Source: Pholis gunnellus (lineage: Eukaryota > Chordata > Actinopteri > Perciformes > Pholidae). Taken from it: a stretch of 64,000 nt of DNA. Both the position numbers and the translations under genes were made by a program. The stretch spans positions 12,928,133-12,992,132 of the forward strand of contig OU342804.1 of NCBI GenBank assembly GCA_910591455.2. Reading direction: 5' to 3'. This document shows, piece by piece, positions 56,260 to 64,000 of this stretch. The notes beneath the pieces are model-generated. The model had not been told where the DNA came from. It saw only the letters and a program-made list of their open reading frames with translations, and made no database searches. Numbering within the stretch: position 1 is the first letter of the stretch; every line of letters starts with the position of its first letter.

Positions 56260-57700
56260 GCTAAACGTCAAGTATGCCTTAAGGACAACAAAACCTGGAT
56301 GAGCTGCAACTTTCTGATGTTAAACTATCAGATGTTAAACTGTTAAAACTGAATCCATTCTACTAGGGAACACCTCCGAAATCAATTATCTAATTACATA
56401 GTTTCTCTAGATGGCATTGCCCTGGCATCCAGCAGCACCGTAAATAATCTTTGAGTTATCTTTGATCAGGGTATGTCATTTAACTCCCAGATAAAGGAAT
56501 TTCAAGGACTGCCTTATTTCACCTATAACATTCCAAAAATCAGGCACACCCTGTCTCAGAGCGATGCAGAAAGATTAGTTCGCGCATTTGTTACTTCTAG
56601 ACTGGATTACCTCAATTCCGTATCATCAGGCTGCTCTAATAGGTCTCTTAAATCTCTCCAGTTGATCCAGAATGATGCAGCACGTGTACTAACAAAAAAT
56701 AAGAAAACAGATCATATTACTCCTGTATTAGCTTCTCTGCACTGGCTCCATGTAAAATCACAAGTCACATTTTAAATCCTTCTCCTCACCTACAAAGCCC
56801 TAATTGGTCAGGCACCATCATATCTTAAGGAGCTTATAGTACACTATTACCCCACTAGAGTTAGAATGTGGGGTTACCTGTGGTTCCTGGAGTCTCACAA
56901 AGTAGGATGAGAGCCAGAGCCTTCAGTTATCAAGCTCCTCTTCTGTGGAACCAGCTCCACAGTTTCAGTCCAGGGGGCAGACACACTGACTACATTTAAG
57001 AGTAGGCTTAAGACTTTACTTTGTGATAACGCTTATGGTTAGGGCTGGCTCAGGCTTGCCTTGGACCAGCCCCGAGATATGCTGCTACAGGACTCGGCTG
57101 CCGGGGGACTTAGACCTAGGATACTCTGAGCTCCTCTCTCCTCTTCTCTCTCTCCGTCTGTATGAATTCATGTCCCATTAATGCACATTACAAACTTTGC
57201 TTCTTCCCCGGAGTCTTTGTGCTTTCTCGCCTCACAGGTTTCTTTGGATCGTGGTTATACCTGGAGCAAGGTCCTGCCTCCTGCCATGGCCCTGCTGACA
57301 CCTAGTGCTACTATCATTTGTATTAGTCACATTACTATTACCGATACTATTACTGCTTTTGTTATCATTATTATTCTACTGTATCCACTGCTGCTGTTAT
57401 TATTAGTAGTCGTGATTTTTTCCATAATTCTTCTGCTTACGACTTTCATTATTTGAATAATTCATGTCAAATGCATTGAATGTGTTGTAACTCTGTTATG
57501 TTGTTCATTCATCTATTGCACTTCTGTCCATCCTGGAAGAGGGATCCCTCCTCTGTTGCTCTCCCTAAGGATTTTTATTTTTATTTTTCTCCTCGTTAAA
57601 GTGTTTTTTTGGGGGTAGTTAAAGGTTAGAGGATGTCATGTGTACCAATTTGTGTTTTGGGGCTATACAAAATAAATTGACTTGAATTGAAATAAAACCT
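56260..57700 (+). mobile_element. L2-type LINE, 5'-truncated, decayed
   Basis: The 3' part of an L2-clade non-LTR retrotransposon. The end of the reverse-transcriptase ORF (56280-57050) is followed by the 3' UTR (CTCTGTTGCTCTCCCTAAGG; then GGGCTATACAAAATAAATTG) and a short tail of TGAATTGAA-like units. Recognisable protein: SLDGIALASSSTVNNL, then SQSDAERLVRAFVTSRLDYL, then LKSLQLIQNDAARVL, then HITPVLASLHWL. In-frame stops at 56452-56454 and 56773-56775 and more downstream show it is dead. The 5' end is lost, as usual for LINE insertions. Confidence 0.85.
56473..56775 (+). pseudogene. L2 reverse-transcriptase C-terminal fragment
   Basis: 100 codons between two nonsense codons. They match the segment of L2 ORF2 just after the catalytic palm. 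The frame before (VIFDQG after TGA 56452) and after (ILLLTYKALIGQAPSYLKELI after TAA 56773) continues the same protein, so both stops are substitutions, not frameshifts. Confidence 0.85.
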
Positions 57701-60379
57701 CTCAAACAGACTTTGCCAAAAGTTTTTTTCATTGAAAAAAAAACCCCATCTGAGAAGGAGGAATCACTAATTATTGTAGTCAGCCATTTAGCTGCTGAAA
57801 AAACAAAACCTTGTAACAATGTGAGTACTAAGTAATGCAGACGAAACAATGTAAAAATGTCTCATTTTGTCACACATTTTAAAGGGAAGGGCACTGCGGC
57901 CAGTCTGCCATTACAATTAGTGTTCATTTTGGCCTGATTCAGTGAGATCTACGCTGACTGCTGGACATGCATTATGCATGAGTCTGTCCATATGCACTTG
58001 GGCCATCATGCATGCCCTTGTAGAAAAGCATCGACCACCGGCATGCAATTACATTTAGCTTGTTTCAACCTTCTCTGTGTGCACATTCTCCTATGGAATA
58101 ATGGTTTAAGCATGAAAACGTGCATTATCCTTTGATAAAAAAGTTCTGATATCCATCATTGATGGTAAATGGACAGTTACATGTTAAATACTACCTATTG
58201 TTGACATCTGCCTGAAGCTCTTTCCTCTGTCCACATGAAACAATGTGTCCCTCAAATTTGTGATTCTGAATTTTTATAGACAAACTGAAGGTTTAGTGTT
58301 CATTTAGGGTTTGAGAAAATTCTACAACCTACTTCTTAAGCTCATTAAACACTTCAAAGAGCCACTGAACTATCTGAAAACTGCATTGTCACAAAGCAGA
58401 AAACAGGGCTTTTTTTCTTTTCTCATGAAGTAGATGAGAAGTAGAGATACGTTGTTTTCCTTTATTTTATCCGGAACACTGCAGCCGTAGTGCAGTGGCT
58501 TTTCACTTTTTGTCCTCAGACTGTTTTCATTCATGACAAAAGAATAGTTGAAAATAGTTTTTGCAACTCGAAATGTTTGGGTGCAGAATGAGCCTGGCTC
58601 TTATCTGGTGAGATAATCAACAAGTTAGGGAACAGAGAGAAGATTATTCAAAGAGTAATTATACCACGTGAAAGGTTTCATTCATTTCTGTAACATAGGG
58701 AATATGTTTTAGTTTTGAGGACCAACAAGTTCTTAGTTGTAACTTTTTGTTGTCTTAGCTGCAGTGAGCACTTGTCAGAACCAAAGTTGCAGTGTGTGTG
58801 AAAGTTGCTATTGCCTGTGGGTGTTTACTGCTCAGGCACTGTCCAGAGCCTGGACCATGACCACTCTGTCCACTTTATCTCTGTGGAAAATATCTTGACG
58901 GGAGATCTCCATCTTCTACACGCGGCTCTTTAGCGCCCCTCGGAGAGGAAGCCCATAATCGCAGATGCGTCTCCAAGGGAGGAAACGCCATACATCAGTT
59001 ATGGAACGGCAGGGCACCGGGGAATTTGGCACAAGGTATCAGTCGTGACAACGGAAACCTTACACAGCCCTAGATAATCAGAAACAGGCAGATCGCATGA
59101 CTCAGTAGGACTGATCATCGCTGTCACTGTCAATACAAATATAGTGTGTATAGGGGGAATAATATAACCCCCTCCCTCCCTCCGCTCTCCCAGCTCAACA
59201 TCACACGAGGAGGAGACACAGCTTGTTTACGTTTATGGGAGAGAGCGAGAGAACTGGTGATGGTTGAGCTGCTGATCTAATAAGGCTTAAAATTATTTCT
59301 CGTTTCATTCACTGTGAGGCAGCATCATTCCTTACCCATCTTTCAAGTGAGCATCATTCAATTAAAATGCAATTCTCGTCGCCCCCATCCACGGATATTT
59401 AATTAGACTGGATAGCAGGGCTTCCACTGTCTTTTTTTTTTTCTAGCACAGCTCTTCGGATTTCACCTCTAAGGCATATTTTCACTCTGTTACTCGTTGG
59501 TTAAACAAGGGCATGTATCCATTTGTTAATTGATACAATTACGCCTTACGCGTAATGGTCACGTAGGTCTCCAGGCGCGCATCAATCACTGGTCTATTGA
59601 CCTGCCCAAAACCCCTCTAACCGTTCCTGCTGGGACTGCCCCTCTCTCTAATAGAGAAAGATAGAAACATCATCGTCATTAACTCCGGGATGGACCTCTG
59701 GCCAGAGAGCCAGAGGCGAACAGAGGTCGAGATTAAAGAAAGAAAGAAAATGTGCTTATTCGTCTAGCTTTAATTGTGATGGATTGTAAATAAAAGAAAC
59801 GGTTTCAAACAGAAAATACCCAGCATACTTTGTTGTTAAGGTGTTTGCTATTTGCCTGGATAAAAAAAAGAAGAAGAAGAAGAAGTAATCTCTCTTGCTG
59901 AATGTGTAAGTGTCTGTGATATTTCACAAGACTCTTTTTTTTTTCAAATTCATTAAACTTCACAAAGGGTTTCCATATGTTGCCAAGTTACAATTCCACA
60001 ATAATGAACAATAAAACAATTTGAGATGCTATTTCAGCAAATCGGTGAAGAAGAATTCTATTACAAAAGCGGGACAAGACTGTGTAGGCTACAGTGCACC
60101 TTAAGAAACCCCTGCCTTGGACGTGATTGGCAAAGACATTATTCTATCCTTGGTACCCTGCCGTTCCGGGATTACAGTGACGTCACGCTGATACCCTTGC
60201 ATGGATGAATGCTAAAGAACTATAGAGCCACAAATAATAGCACAAGCAGAGTCCATATCTTGCAAGTCTTACGTTATCCTTTAAGCCTCCTTCAGCTAAC
60301 ACAACAACAATTTTTTTTTGCACTTAATGACGCTTAATTTCATTTCTTATCGGGTCCTTTGGGGGGGATTATTCATTCA
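57701..60379. other. intergenic: proximal upstream region of irx6a
   Basis: The 2.7 kb between the L2 relic and the irx6a promoter. No coding frame. It has AAG trinucleotide repeats at 59870-59886 and T runs. It is otherwise unique, with the candidate enhancer at 59210-59720 listed separately. Confidence 0.6.
59210..59720. promoter_or_regulatory. irx6a: candidate proximal enhancer of irx6a
   Basis: About 500 bp of repeat-free sequence 0.8-1.3 kb upstream of the irx6a start. It is dense in homeodomain cores: CATTCAATTAAAATGC near 59355, TTTAATTAGAC near 59398, GTTAATTGATACAATTACG near 59525. Its balanced composition and closeness to the gene make it a good enhancer candidate. Function inferred. 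Confidence 0.4.
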
Positions 60380-60386
60380 TATAAAA
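60380..60386 (+). promoter_or_regulatory. irx6a: TATA-like box, candidate irx6a core promoter
   Basis: A TATAAAA heptamer lies 170 bp before the irx6a start codon, with a C/T/A-mixed leader after it. If used, transcription would begin near 60410, giving a leader of about 145 nt. There is no competing TATA motif between here and the ATG. The start site itself is not visible from sequence, so this is an inference. Confidence 0.45.
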
Positions 60387-60423
60387 CAATCTGCAGCTGG
60401 TGCCATCCTAAAGTCTCCCTCCT

Positions 60424-60447
60424 ATGAGTGAAGTCATCTATTATTGA
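60424..60447 (+). promoter_or_regulatory. upstream ORF 1 in the presumed irx6a leader
   Basis: A seven-codon ORF plus stop (M-S-E-V-I-Y-Y) inside the presumed 5' UTR. It ends 108 bases before the main start. If the leader begins near 60410 this ATG would be close to the cap and is likely to be skipped often. Confidence 0.3.
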
Positions 60448-60467
60448 GCGAAAGGCCGTGCGTGGAA

Positions 60468-60491
60468 ATGTGTGTAAGACGGTGGATTTGA
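60468..60491 (+). promoter_or_regulatory. upstream ORF 2 in the presumed irx6a leader
   Basis: A second seven-codon ORF plus stop (M-C-V-R-R-W-I). Its ATG has A at -3 (AAATG), a favourable context. It ends 64 bases before the main ATG, so it could lower translation of irx6a if it lies in the mature leader. Confidence 0.35.
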
Positions 60492-60534
60492 AGTAGAATT
60501 GGTTGCAATCGATCAAGGGTGAAGAATATTGCTG

Positions 60535-60555
60535 ATGGTAACAAAAGAAGCAGCT
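60535..60555 (+). other. irx6a: in-frame upstream ATG: possible 7-residue N-terminal extension of Irx6
   Basis: ATG at 60535 is in frame with the conserved start at 60556 and would add MVTKEAA. The preceding in-frame stop is TGA at 60520-60522, so this is the first ATG of the open frame. Its context is C at -3 and G at +4. The conserved family N terminus argues for 60556 as the main start; initiation at both is possible. Confidence 0.4.
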
Positions 60556-60600
60556 ATGTCTTTCTCGCAATTTGGATACCCTTACAATGCAACTTCCCAG
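60556..60600 (+). CDS. irx6a: irx6a coding exon 1
   Basis: Fifteen codons, MSFSQFGYPYNATSQ, ending in phase 0 at a strong donor (CAG|GTAAGC). The start has G at -3 and T at +4, an adequate context. This very short first coding exon, carrying only the conserved N-terminal tag of the family, is too small for an ORF finder and is recognised by homology and by joining to exon 2. Intron 1 is 60601-61704. Confidence 0.9.
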
Positions 60601-63600
60601 GTAAGCCTCTTTGCTTTTTATTTCTTCTAAGTATTGTACACACACACCACACAGACACACACACACCAAATGTTTTTTTGTGCATATTGTCTTGTATTTC
60701 ATTATAGTCAGAGCATTTTTCTCGATAAGAAACATTAATGGCTGAGGGACTCCTTAGACAAAGACTGCTATTTTCGTGTGGTGCTTTTGTTGTTGAACCA
60801 AATATCGATATACACGCACCCGTGTCCAATTACACTGAATTATGAATGAACTCACGTGTTTTTCTGATGACAATAGAGATGAATGTCACATATTGCTCAC
60901 TACGAGGTGTAATTGGGCTGTAACGCATGCTGTACACATTCGCAAACTTTCTCTTTTAATGAGACGAGGGATGTCAGACACCTTGCATTCTAATGCCAGC
61001 TTTTAAAACTTAATTAAAGTGGTTTATTTACATTTAAAGACACTATTATTGCGCGTAATGACAAGTTTTAAGAAGTTCAAGTCGATCAGGGGACAAAAGT
61101 TACTCTCATGGAAAAGTTGTCACCCAACTTTTATCTCGATAATATTTTTAACAATCAGTACATTTTGTACAGAATTTAAATATTACAAATTTCTAATACG
61201 GTGGCGAATTACTTGCACAGTGATATTACCTTACATTTTTTTCTTATCTAATTTTGAAACCGATGATAAACTGGAGCAGGTCACTTTTACGCACGGATTG
61301 CGCACACCTTTTTCCATCTTAATATCCACTAAAAAATAATAATTCCATTTTGTATTAATACATAGGGCCAATGAGGTGCTATCGCTTATTACACGTTTTC
61401 ACAATGTAAGCTACTTTCTCTCATTCCAGGAGTCCTCTGAAAAGTGACTTACCTTGAATTAAGGCAGCTCACACGTTTAGATAATGACACCTGATTCAGG
61501 ATAATTTAACTGAGGTGAACTTAAGGCAAGCTACCGTTTTCACACGTTTCAATTTAAAGGCTCAACACTAAACTGCCTGATCAACTTAACTTGGATATAT
61601 ATTTTGCAGCGCATCACCCACAGTCACTTCAGAGTTGTCACAGGCATCCAGATGAGAGCCGAAACAGTCAATGACCATGTCTGTCCACGATTCTCTTCAT
61701 GCAGTTTTTCGTGTCGGCAAACCCCAGTACGACTTGCTGCGATTCGATTTCCAGGTCGGTCTCTGATGGGACAGGCGGCTCCCAGACCGCCGCTGCTGCC
61801 GCCGCCGCTGCCTCCTTCTGCTGCCCGTCCTACGAGAACCGGCTCCTGGCGAGCAGCCGGACGGAGCTGAACGCAGCGCTGGGGATGTACAGCTCTCCCT
61901 ACGCCGCAGCGGCTGCCGCCAGCCAGAACTACGCCAACTACTTCCCCTACAGCACCGACCCATCCGCTATCTACTCCACTCTGGTGGGCTCACTTTAACC
62001 TCATCTGATGCGTAAAGGGGAGGGGGGGAGGGGGGGTTCAGGCTAATCGATCAACTGGGTTTTGTTCATCAATTTATCTCACACTGTAAACGTATCCGTC
62101 TCGACAAGCCGTTTAATCCAGCATCCAGTCTCATCTTCTTCCCCTTTAAAAGCAAATCAAAAATCCCGTCACTTAGGTGAAGGGAATAGTGTAGAAACAA
62201 TGCAGAGGAGCTTGTCTCATTTGAATCAAATGTCATTTTATTATTATAATGTAATCCTCCTTATTCTGCCTTGTTTTAAAAACACTGGCTCTTGTGTCTG
62301 TTTATGGACCAGCATTTTTTTAAAAGCAGTTGAATTATGTTACTCATCTCTCAGAAAAATTCACTTTGAGAAAGTAAGATTTTAGAGTGGACTAAAAGAC
62401 TTGTTAAATAGATATTTCACAGTGCAGCTGTGACTTTTCTTTCTTTATTCTTATTCATTTTAAAAACCCAAAGTCAGCTAAGATTTTCTGTCCATGGAAA
62501 TGTTGAACATAATGTCTTAAACTGCAAACAAATAACAAAATAAATAAAGGCTACAAAAATTGCTCCTGAAACCTGTTAAGATATATAAAAAAAATATTGA
62601 TGGCATGTCATTTTTTCACTTTTGGTTGGAGTGATTTATTCTTGTTTAAGAGCATGAAAATAGCAAATGTCTTCATTATTATTTTCAAAAATCCTCAAAA
62701 TGCTGAGAACTAATAAATGCTGCATACTTACAACAACCTTTTACTTTTTCTTTTACAGAATCCACAGTATGACATTAAGGACAGCACAGGCACTTTACAC
62801 TCTGGCATTACTCAAACCGCTGCATACTATCCTTACGACCATTCACTGGGACAGTATCAATACGACAGGTAAATTCTATGTTATTTTTTCCACTTTCTGT
62901 CATATGAGCGTCAGCAGACCTGGGACACTGATCATTAAAAGCAACCTTTCACAGGGTGAATAGATGCTGCATTTAGATCAAAGGTCAGAGTGTAATTCCA
63001 TACTGATACCTGCATGGAGGGAAGCTGCATGTATTTCTAACAGCAGGGAGTATTGGGATAGAGGATGTCTGAGTGAGTAGTCTATACATCCTTCTCATAA
63101 TGGACACTGTCTGTTTGTATGAACCTTCTCCAGATACGGGACAGTAGACTTTAATGGCACAGCCAGAAGAAAGAATGCAACTCGTGAAACCACCAGCACC
63201 CTGAAAACATGGTTGTACGAGCACCGGAAGAACCCATACCCCACCAAGGGAGAGAAGATCATGCTGGCCATCATCACTAAGATGACCCTCACCCAGGTGT
63301 CCACCTGGTTCGCCAACGCCAGGAGGAGGCTAAAGAAGGAGAACAAGATGACCTGGTCACCAAAGAATAAGGCCAATGACGACAGGAAGGATGACTTTAA
63401 GAGCGACCAAGACTGTGTCACCAAAGGTAATCATTTATTTTGGTGGCAAAAAGTTGACTTACACTAAATATAAGTGAGTACAGTTGCCAATCATATGGAC
63501 CACAAAGGGTAACATGTATATTTGTATTTAAAAGTTTTCTGAACAAACTTTGTCCCCATGAGTTCACAATATCAACAACTTTTCAAACTGTGCTATAATC

Positions 63601-64000
63601 ACCTTTCTTCCATGCAGATTCTAGTGATTGCAAGGAGGAGAAGGATCTGCATCTCAGTGATCTGGAGGACATGGACGACGACGACTGTGACAAGTTGGAC
63701 AGTGACTGTGAAAAGGTGGCTGCAGATGAGCAGGACCTCCAGAGGGTCATGGCAGTATCCGGAGCCCCTCATAAGAGAGACTGCAGCTCCGAGCTGCACC
63801 TGAGTTTAACCAACAGCTTTCACACGTTCCCCTGCGCCATCAAAAGTGTCACCACCCTTTCTCCTCTCCCGTCTGACTTCCTGGACCCGGCGGTGTCCAA
63901 GGCGCCGTCTTCGACCGGCCCCGCAGGAACAGTGTCCCTGTCTCACTTTGAAGCATCGGATAAGCCTCGGATTTGGTCTCTGGCTCGTACAGCAGCTTCG
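60556..64000 (+). CDS. irx6a: Iroquois homeobox protein Irx6 (spliced, 3' end cut by window)
   Basis: Spliced coding sequence of five exons (60556-60600, 61705-61983, 62759-62868, 63134-63426, 63618-64000). It gives 370 residues with no internal stop. IRX proteins are nuclear TALE-homeodomain transcription factors that pattern neural, retinal, heart and other tissue. Seen here: N terminus MSFSQFGYPY; a TTCC-D stretch (residues 24-28); poly-Ala runs at 44-51 and 82-87; NPQYDIKD at 109-116; TALE homeodomain at about 156-217 with the three-residue loop insertion in NPYPT (178-182) and recognition helix WFANARRR (203-210, including the DNA-contacting Asn206); an acidic patch at 252-267; KPRIWSLA at 358-365. 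The NPQY-D/E motif and the serine-rich N terminus fit Irx6 better than Irx4, the closest alternative. The start is chosen because family members begin MSF/MSY. Mammalian Irx6 is about 440 residues, so roughly 70-100 residues should lie beyond 64000. Family assignment is firm; Irx6 over Irx4, and the a copy, are inferences. Confidence 0.93.
60601..61704 (+). other. irx6a: irx6a intron 1
   Basis: AT-rich 1.1 kb intron from a strong donor to a TTCTCTTCATGCAG acceptor. Apart from a short CA tract around 60640-60665 it has no repeats and no convincing coding frame. It contains ATTA/TAAT cores (for example near 60736 and 61010), so it could hold enhancer sequence, but nothing specific can be shown. 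Confidence 0.8.
61705..61983 (+). CDS. irx6a: irx6a coding exon 2
   Basis: 93 codons, entered after a pyrimidine-rich acceptor (TTCTCTTCATGCAG) and left in phase 0 at CTG|GTGGGC. The donor is the weakest of the gene: it differs from consensus at -2, +4 and +6. The exon encodes the FFVSANPSTTCC segment, two alanine runs (eight and six residues) and a Tyr-rich stretch up to AIYSTL. It is the most GC- and CpG-rich exon. Reading on without splicing would add V-G-S-L and then stop at 61996-61998. Confidence 0.92.
61984..62758 (+). other. irx6a: irx6a intron 2, with G-run element near its donor
   Basis: 775 bp intron. Its donor is weak (GTGGGC). A G-rich segment at 62017-62036 (runs of 4, 7 and 7 G separated by single A) lies 34 bases inside it. 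The rest is AT-rich, with no repeat or reading frame of note. Confidence 0.8.
62759..62868 (+). CDS. irx6a: irx6a coding exon 3
   Basis: 110 nt encoding residues 109-144 plus two bases of Arg145: NPQYDIKDSTG, then a Tyr-rich segment ending GQYQYDR. The acceptor is excellent (ACTTTTTCTTTTACAG) and the donor is CAG|GTAAAT. The NPQY-(D/E)-K-(D/E) motif is what most favours Irx6 over Irx4. Introns on either side are 61984-62758 (775 bp) and 62869-63133 (265 bp). Confidence 0.92.
63134..63426 (+). CDS. irx6a: irx6a coding exon 4 (homeodomain exon)
   Basis: 293 nt carrying the complete TALE homeodomain in one exon, residues about 156-217. It includes RRKNATRE at the N-terminal arm, the NPYPTKGEK loop, the WFANARRRLKKENK recognition helix and the KMTWSPKNK tail that follows it in IRX proteins. 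The acceptor is CCTTCTCCAG and the donor AAG|GTAATC. Two positions in helix 1 read T170 and Y173 (KTWLYEH), where most IRX proteins have KAWLNEH. The DNA-contact residues are intact. Confidence 0.96.
63618..64000 (+). CDS. irx6a: irx6a coding exon 5 (partial, runs off window)
   Basis: 383 nt after the acceptor TTTCTTCCATGCAG, in phase with exon 4 through a split Asp codon, open to the last base of the window. It encodes an acidic stretch (LSDLEDMDDDDCD), a Ser/Pro-rich middle part, and KPRIWSLAR near the edge, which corresponds to the KPRIWSLAHTA motif of other IRX proteins. The stop codon, 3' UTR and polyadenylation site are outside the window. Confidence 0.93.

Noticed and set aside
61604..61963. 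Frames overlapping irx6a exon 2 on both strands
   Set aside because: Shadows of the GC-rich exon. The frame with splice sites and IRX homology is the real one.
63095..63424. 109-codon minus-strand frame across the homeodomain exon
   Set aside because: Antisense shadow of exon 4.

Overview
This window is vertebrate DNA, almost certainly from a teleost fish. It carries long CA/GT and TA microsatellites, a decayed L2-type LINE with a 3' end typical of fish L2 elements, a Tc1-like transposon relic of the fish type, and one recognisable spliced gene whose protein matches the fish Iroquois homeobox family. Reading is by eye; no alignment or conservation data were available.

The only real protein-coding gene is at the right edge. 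It is an Iroquois (TALE-class) homeobox gene, best called irx6a, on the + strand in five visible coding exons: 60556-60600, 61705-61983, 62759-62868, 63134-63426 and 63618-64000. The last exon runs off the window. The translated part has 370 residues and includes the complete homeodomain and the conserved IWS motif near the C terminus. A TATA-like box lies at 60380-60386. The leader holds two short upstream ORFs and an in-frame ATG seven codons before the conserved start.

The other ~60 kb (1-60379) looks like a gene desert. In vertebrates the stretch upstream of Irx6, between Irx5 and Irx6 in the IrxB cluster (Irx3-Irx5-Irx6), is known as a regulatory landscape rich in conserved non-coding enhancers. 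I infer that this window is the fish equivalent. Several unique-looking, homeodomain-core-rich stretches are marked as enhancer candidates at low confidence. Candidate CTCF-type sites and one YY1-type site are also noted.

Repeats are unevenly spread. Dinucleotide microsatellites occur throughout (largest at 9691-9800, 13188-13302, 28183-28285, 38481-38594, 46974-47043). Interspersed elements are few: a probable hAT-like relic (37.9-38.3 kb), a nest of elements at 39.7-41.5 kb (Tc1 relic, tRNA-SINE-like piece, unclassified fish repeat split by a small inverted-repeat element), the L2 fragment at 56.3-57.7 kb, and a retroposon-like tail with a hairpin at 29.46-29.6 kb. Apart from transposon fragments, no other long reading frame looks like a gene.
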